This document shows, piece by piece, positions 60,076-64,000 of a stretch of DNA of 64,000 nucleotides (the stretch's first letter is position 1; each line of letters begins with the position of its first letter). Source of the stretch: an uncultured bacterium (GTDB lineage: Bacteria; Planctomycetota; UBA1135; GCA-002686595); NCBI GenBank assembly GCA_937896235.1, contig CALBMX010000035.1:1-64000 (forward strand), written 5' to 3'. A model generated the notes under the pieces. The model ran no database searches. It saw nothing but the letters and a program-made list of their open reading frames with translations, and had not been told where the DNA came from. The translations under genes and the position numbers were made by a program.

Positions 60076-61605
60076 CTACTCGGTTGCGCGAGGCGCACTG
60101 CGCCGTGACGTGAAGTAATTTTTCACAAGCCGCGACATCCAAGGGGCGAGGTTGCCACCGGATTCGTCGGAGGCACCATCAGCAGGAGGAGCTGGTTTCG
60201 CGACGGTACCCACAGCTTCGCCGCGGGTGTTTTGTGCACGGGCAACGTCGGGTAGCGGATCTTCAGCGCTGGGTTCGATGCGCTCTTGGGTGATGCGTGT
60301 CGGGCCTGGATTCGGTTGCCCTTTGATGCGGTCCGGGATCGGTACACCCAAAACAAGTGACGCTGTGCCGCGGGACTTCTTGGCTTCCGAAGGGCCACCA
60401 CGACCGTTGGCGTCTGGGTTTGGTTGGTTGCCAAAGCCAATGCGCAGGTCCCTGCTGACCGGCGGACGCCGGTCGCGTAAGTTAGGCTGCATGCCGCCGC
60501 GGTTTTCTTGTTCCTCTTCCTCGTCCTCGGTGTCTTCGTCGTCCTCGATTTCTTGTTCGTCGGGCGTTGTAACTTGGTCCTTGCTAGACCATTTTGAGGT
60601 CGTTGTGTTTCGGTTCGAGCCTTTCGCTGAGCCCTTTCCCGCTGTAGACCCACCTTGGTCCTCATCGTTTTTCGGCTCGCGCGGTTTGTCTTCGGCAGCT
60701 TTCTTCTTCTTGGGCTTTGGTGCCTCTAGGGCCTTCTTCGGATCGCCCTTGGGCGGAGCCGGGGTTTGGCCCGACGGCGCGCCCCGCGACTCGGACGCCG
60801 CTGTTTGGCTTTGAGCGTCGGAGCTCTTTCCCGAACCCGTTTTGCCTTCGGATGGTTTCGTCTCTTCCGAGAGCTTGCCACCTTTCTCCTTCTCCTTCGC
60901 AGGCGCAGCGCTCTGTTTCTCGGTGGGCGCATTCTCTGGGATTGCTAGTGGAGTCTCGTCCACTTTACCGAGCGCGTCTGTGTTCTTTGGGTTGGGTGCA
61001 GTGTCAAGTCCCGCAACAACGGTTGCCTCTCTCTCTACAGCTGTTCCAAAGGGAAGGGCGGGAGTCGAACCTCCCAAGAGCATGCTCAGCACAAACAGTA
61101 TTGCGGCGGCGGCAACATGGGGGCCGACCTCTTCGCCGGGGCGCCACCCCGAGCGCTCGAGTGTGATGTCGAGCGGCTCGATCTCCATGGCAACGGCAAG
61201 GCTATCTTCGAGGGCGGCCTCGCAGAACGAGCTTCGGCTTGTGTCGTCGAGAAATTCAGCGGCAATACAAAGGCGATCTTGCAGGCCCAGATGAGCGTCG
61301 ATCGCCGCCAGCGGAGCGCGGGCTCCGAGGGGACGGAGCGCAGCCTGTGCAGCGTGGAAAGCTAACCAAACCACGGGCGCGAACAACATGGCGGCCAGTA
61401 CGAGTCGGGGGCTCGGGAGATTACCGGCATTACCCACAAACACGGCTAGGGCATACACGCCGGGAATGATCCATAGCAGGGGCAGTGCCCGCGGCGCCTC
61501 GTCGCGAAGGGCGCGGTCGGCGCGAACAAAGCGCAGCTCGCTCGCGCCGTGGTTAGCGAGGAGCTCGAGACGATCACGTAGCTCTGTTTCTTGTTTTTGG
61601 TTCAA
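60076..61605 (-). CDS. Membrane protein with long charged low-complexity region, unknown function
   Basis: 509 aa. Two TM helices near the N-terminus (LPLLWIIPGVYALAVFVGN and LVLAAMLFAPVVWLAFHA) and a third near residue 160 (VAAAAILFVLSMLLGGS) are followed by about 300 residues rich in Lys, Glu, Pro and Asp (EKEKGGKLSEETKPSEGK; DDEDTEDEEEEQE). The final 30 residues (APWMSRLVKNYFTSRR) are ordered-looking. No known domain was recognised. It precedes moxR and is co-directional, so it probably belongs to the same envelope-related operon. Confidence 0.65.
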   Translation of the reverse strand: MNQKQETELRDRLELLANHGASELRFVRADRALRDEAPRALPLLWIIPGVYALAVFVGNAGNLPSPRLVLAAMLFAPVVWLAFHAAQAALRPLGARAPLAAIDAHLGLQDRLCIAAEFLDDTSRSSFCEAALEDSLAVAMEIEPLDITLERSGWRPGEEVGPHVAAAAILFVLSMLLGGSTPALPFGTAVEREATVVAGLDTAPNPKNTDALGKVDETPLAIPENAPTEKQSAAPAKEKEKGGKLSEETKPSEGKTGSGKSSDAQSQTAASESRGAPSGQTPAPPKGDPKKALEAPKPKKKKAAEDKPREPKNDEDQGGSTAGKGSAKGSNRNTTTSKWSSKDQVTTPDEQEIEDDEDTEDEEEEQENRGGMQPNLRDRRPPVSRDLRIGFGNQPNPDANGRGGPSEAKKSRGTASLVLGVPIPDRIKGQPNPGPTRITQERIEPSAEDPLPDVARAQNTRGEAVGTVAKPAPPADGASDESGGNLAPWMSRLVKNYFTSRRSAPRATE

Positions 61606-61623
61606 ACTATTGCCTTGGGAAAC

Positions 61624-64000
61624 CTATTCGCTCGCTTTGCGAAGCTCGACTAAGCCATCGGGTTCAACGACAAGTGCTTGAAGAACCTCACCGGTGCTGT
61701 TGTCTTTCACGAAAGCCACCACAACAAGTTGCCTTGGGTCTAAGGTCATGGAGAGTTTGCGCACTGCGCCAGCGCCCTCGTTGATCAGCCGGTCTAAACA
61801 AGCCTCGTTGGAGGCGCGAATCGCCTCCAAGCTCACGTTGAAGGGAACCTCCATGTACTCGTCCTCGGCATTCCACGGCGCGCCGTGCTGGTCGCCTGTA
61901 GTGCCTTCGAGTAGCTCGGCGCGAGCGACCATGCGGTGGACAACTACGCCGCTCTTGCCGGGGAAGAGAACTCCACGCTCGGCAAGGACGCAGTGTACGG
62001 ACAGGTTCGCAGCTTCTGGACCTTCGAGTGAGACCCATCCCTCGACACGCCCGGACTCGGAGCCTGGACCGGAAGCATTCGGGTCCGGGGCGACGTACTT
62101 CACCTCCAAGTCGAGTACGAAGTCGGACTCGACTTGGAGCTGCTTTAGAATCGCCTTGCGGGTCTTGTCGTAGATGGCTTCGGCCTCACGCCACTTGCCA
62201 GCGCCCGGTTGAGCGACGACTCCGTCGATGATCTGTACATTGGGCTCTGCTCCACCCACTTCGGCTGCGCGCGCGATCGCCAGCTCGTTTGCGAGCGGAT
62301 CCAGGGCGGGTACCGCCAAGTGATACGAGAGGAATGCGACGTTGTCTTCGTTGAAGTGCTGCATCAAACCCTCTTGGGCCAATGCGCCTCCGATAGCACC
62401 GCCGCGCTCCTCTGTTCCGTAGTAAGCATTCGTAAAGAACTCGACCAGAACGATCTTGCCGGTCGTGTTCTCTGTGGTCTCTTTGAACTTCGTAGCGGCT
62501 CCAAAGTTGCGGACCTTGCCCGCGATCATGCGCTCTACAAGATCCACCGAGAAGCTGGCATCTTTGCTTCCGGCCTCGGTCATTTTTGTTTGCACGCGCG
62601 CTAGGGCCTCCATGGCAGGTGGGCCGCTATCAGCTTGAATGGAGGCCTGCACAAAGCGCGAGAACGCGCGGCGATAGCGCCCCAATGCGCGGTCGAGATC
62701 ACCGCTTGCACGGAGCTCATCCGCTTGGCTTTCGTAGTAGCGTCCTAGGCCAAGATTCACGCGTCCGTCTTGCGGAATCCCAAAAGCGGCCGAGAGGAGG
62801 TGCTTCCAAGCGGAGGTCCCTTGGCCGAGCTCCAGCTGTGTCTCGCCCACTTTTGCGTGCAGCTCGTGAACGGCATTTGGATAGCGATCGTCGCGGCCCG
62901 ACTTGATGCCTAACTCGCCAGCGAGTACTAAATATTCTGGAAATCCGAAGGCCGCGCAGGTTGCCATCCACTCCAAGGCTGCGGTTGCCCGCAAGTCCTT
63001 AGGCGCGGTTGCATCCGCCCAGTCGAGCGCTTTTTGTACGGCTTCGGGGCCTGCACCTTGAATCAATCGCGTCTCGAGCAAAGCGACGGCGGCCTCTGCC
63101 GAGAGGCGCACCTCAGGGTAGGTCTCTAGATAGCTCTCCAAGGCATCCGGATCTTCGCGTCGGCCCCATACATCCCAAGTGGATTGGAAGAAAGCCAAGT
63201 CCTCCTGGGGAAAGAGTGCGTCCGCAGTCGGTGTTAGAAGAACGCGGCGGTTGGTGCGATCAACCTCGACGCGAAAATTTTCGAGTAGGCCGAGTCCGGT
63301 TACGCCAAGAGCGCCGTCTGGATGTACAAATGGAACTTCAGAGGGGCGTAATGCCAAGCGCTCAGAGAGATCGAAGCCCGCCAAACTAACGCGTCCGACA
63401 TCACCGGCCGGGTGCCCGAGATTTGCGACGAGGTCTGCGTCGATCACCGAGTCGTAGCGACCCGAGCCGAGCGCCATTGCTCCCGCAATCGCCTCCTTGC
63501 CTTCTCCCAAGATGACGGGCATCCAAACCATGCCATCCTTGACATTGATGTCGAGCGCGGTCGTCCCGTTGGGAAACGTCGGTGCCGCACCTTGGATGTC
63601 CAAGGTCGAGCGGGGCTCGAGAATGACCTCTCCGGCGGCCAAGTCGAAGGTGACATGGAAGTCCGCCAAGAGCGCGCCTCCCAAGGTTCCGATAACCGCG
63701 ACCTCACCGAGCTCGATCGAGTGCCATTTGGTGAACTTGTCCAGATACTTGTCGTCGCCGATTTGGCGTCGCTCGACCTGGAATTCCAAACCGGGCAGGT
63801 GGACGGTGATCGGAATCGTCTTGCCGTCAGGGCTCTCGGATTTGAGGCCTGACGCAGCCTGGTTGTGGAGCTCGAGGGTAGAGGGCGACTCGAAATCGAT
63901 AAACAAGTTCGCCGGTAGCCGCCGTGCTGTTGTCGAGACGTCGCAGGTCACCACAAGTCGATCTTGAATGACCTTGACAGGGAAACGAGCGATCGTCCCG
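61624..64000 (-). CDS. Aspartyl-protease-like protein with thioredoxin-fold region (partial at window edge)
   Basis: The reading frame is open to the right window edge (first residues seen GTIARFPVKVIQDRLVVTC), so the true N-terminus is outside; the first internal candidate start is GTG 63954. Residues about 1-270 resemble retropepsin-like repeats (GTLGGALLADFHVTFD; LGVTGLGLLENFRVEVDRTN), but the catalytic DTG motif appears as FIDFES and VIDADL, so activity is doubtful. A TPR-like helical middle follows. Then IVLVEFFTNAYYGTEERGGA begins a thioredoxin/Omp28-like fold in which the usual CxxC cysteines are absent. It lies 18 bases before the low-complexity membrane protein gene. Confidence 0.65.
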   Translation of the reverse strand, partial: GTIARFPVKVIQDRLVVTCDVSTTARRLPANLFIDFESPSTLELHNQAASGLKSESPDGKTIPITVHLPGLEFQVERRQIGDDKYLDKFTKWHSIELGEVAVIGTLGGALLADFHVTFDLAAGEVILEPRSTLDIQGAAPTFPNGTTALDINVKDGMVWMPVILGEGKEAIAGAMALGSGRYDSVIDADLVANLGHPAGDVGRVSLAGFDLSERLALRPSEVPFVHPDGALGVTGLGLLENFRVEVDRTNRRVLLTPTADALFPQEDLAFFQSTWDVWGRREDPDALESYLETYPEVRLSAEAAVALLETRLIQGAGPEAVQKALDWADATAPKDLRATAALEWMATCAAFGFPEYLVLAGELGIKSGRDDRYPNAVHELHAKVGETQLELGQGTSAWKHLLSAAFGIPQDGRVNLGLGRYYESQADELRASGDLDRALGRYRRAFSRFVQASIQADSGPPAMEALARVQTKMTEAGSKDASFSVDLVERMIAGKVRNFGAATKFKETTENTTGKIVLVEFFTNAYYGTEERGGAIGGALAQEGLMQHFNEDNVAFLSYHLAVPALDPLANELAIARAAEVGGAEPNVQIIDGVVAQPGAGKWREAEAIYDKTRKAILKQLQVESDFVLDLEVKYVAPDPNASGPGSESGRVEGWVSLEGPEAANLSVHCVLAERGVLFPGKSGVVVHRMVARAELLEGTTGDQHGAPWNAEDEYMEVPFNVSLEAIRASNEACLDRLINEGAGAVRKLSMTLDPRQLVVVAFVKDNSTGEVLQALVVEPDGLVELRKASE

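Noticed and set aside
61060-61085. tRNA-like GGGAGTCGAACCTCCC string
   Set aside because: It lies within a protein-coding gene and has no acceptor or anticodon arms around it; the resemblance to a T-loop is chance.
1-64000. CRISPR arrays, rRNA or tRNA genes, prophage or integrase genes
   Set aside because: No regularly spaced direct repeats, no rRNA-like or cloverleaf segments and no phage structural or integrase proteins were seen while reading both strands.

Overview
The window looks like a piece of a Planctomycetota chromosome. It has high GC, a MoxR/DUF58/BatA-type operon next to very large TPR proteins, EutN/CcmL-type shell-pentamer genes beside a class II aldolase, a soluble-looking Hanks-type kinase, and a pseudopilin cluster whose members carry lectin-like (LamG-like) domains. 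Assignment to the phylum is inferred from gene content; no rRNA or other taxonomic marker is present.

Layout. 1-2983 is a mobile-element scar: the 3' part of a group II intron (reverse transcriptase plus domain V) sitting inside an IS5-family transposase gene, with a 54-bp palindromic mini-element inserted in frame in the reverse transcriptase, followed by intron-like debris. 2984-9258 (minus) is a five-gene peptide-type ABC importer whose permeases resemble YejB/YejE. 9452-13608 (minus) reads, in transcription order, three BMC pentamer genes, class II aldolase, rhodanese lipoprotein and a YejM/PbgA-like five-TM sulfatase-fold protein. 13671-15203 (minus) is a periplasmic PpiC/SurA-like protein. 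On the plus strand follow a kinase, a double YkgJ cysteine-cluster protein, a Peptidase-MA-like protein and folE. A minus-strand small RNA resembling 6S RNA lies between folE and radC.

20340-38750 (plus) is the centrepiece, a long operon: FHA/CBM-like protein, PilM-PilN fusion, PilO-like, TPR/lectin-fold protein, then pseudopilins of GspG, GspH, GspK (1730 aa), GspJ and GspI type, a secreted protein and a PpiC lipoprotein. At least four members carry carbohydrate-binding-like folds on the parts expected outside the cytoplasm, so I read it as a type II secretion/type IV pilus-related apparatus with a decorated tip. No ATPase (GspE), platform protein (GspF) or secretin (GspD) is in the window. 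scpB and a PpiD-like chaperone follow.

41900-43812 is a decayed composite of IS66 and IS3 pieces, including an in-frame IS3 OrfB/IS66 TnpC chimera. Next come an FAD oxidoreductase and a membrane polyferredoxin (one electron-transfer pair) and a strong bidirectional terminator. From 63-kb down to 46768 (minus) runs a Bat-like operon: an aspartyl-protease-like/thioredoxin-fold protein cut by the window edge, a low-complexity membrane protein, MoxR ATPase, DUF58, two VWA-type membrane proteins and a 2309-aa TPR protein.

All calls rest on reading the sequence and on recalled family features; no database search was run.
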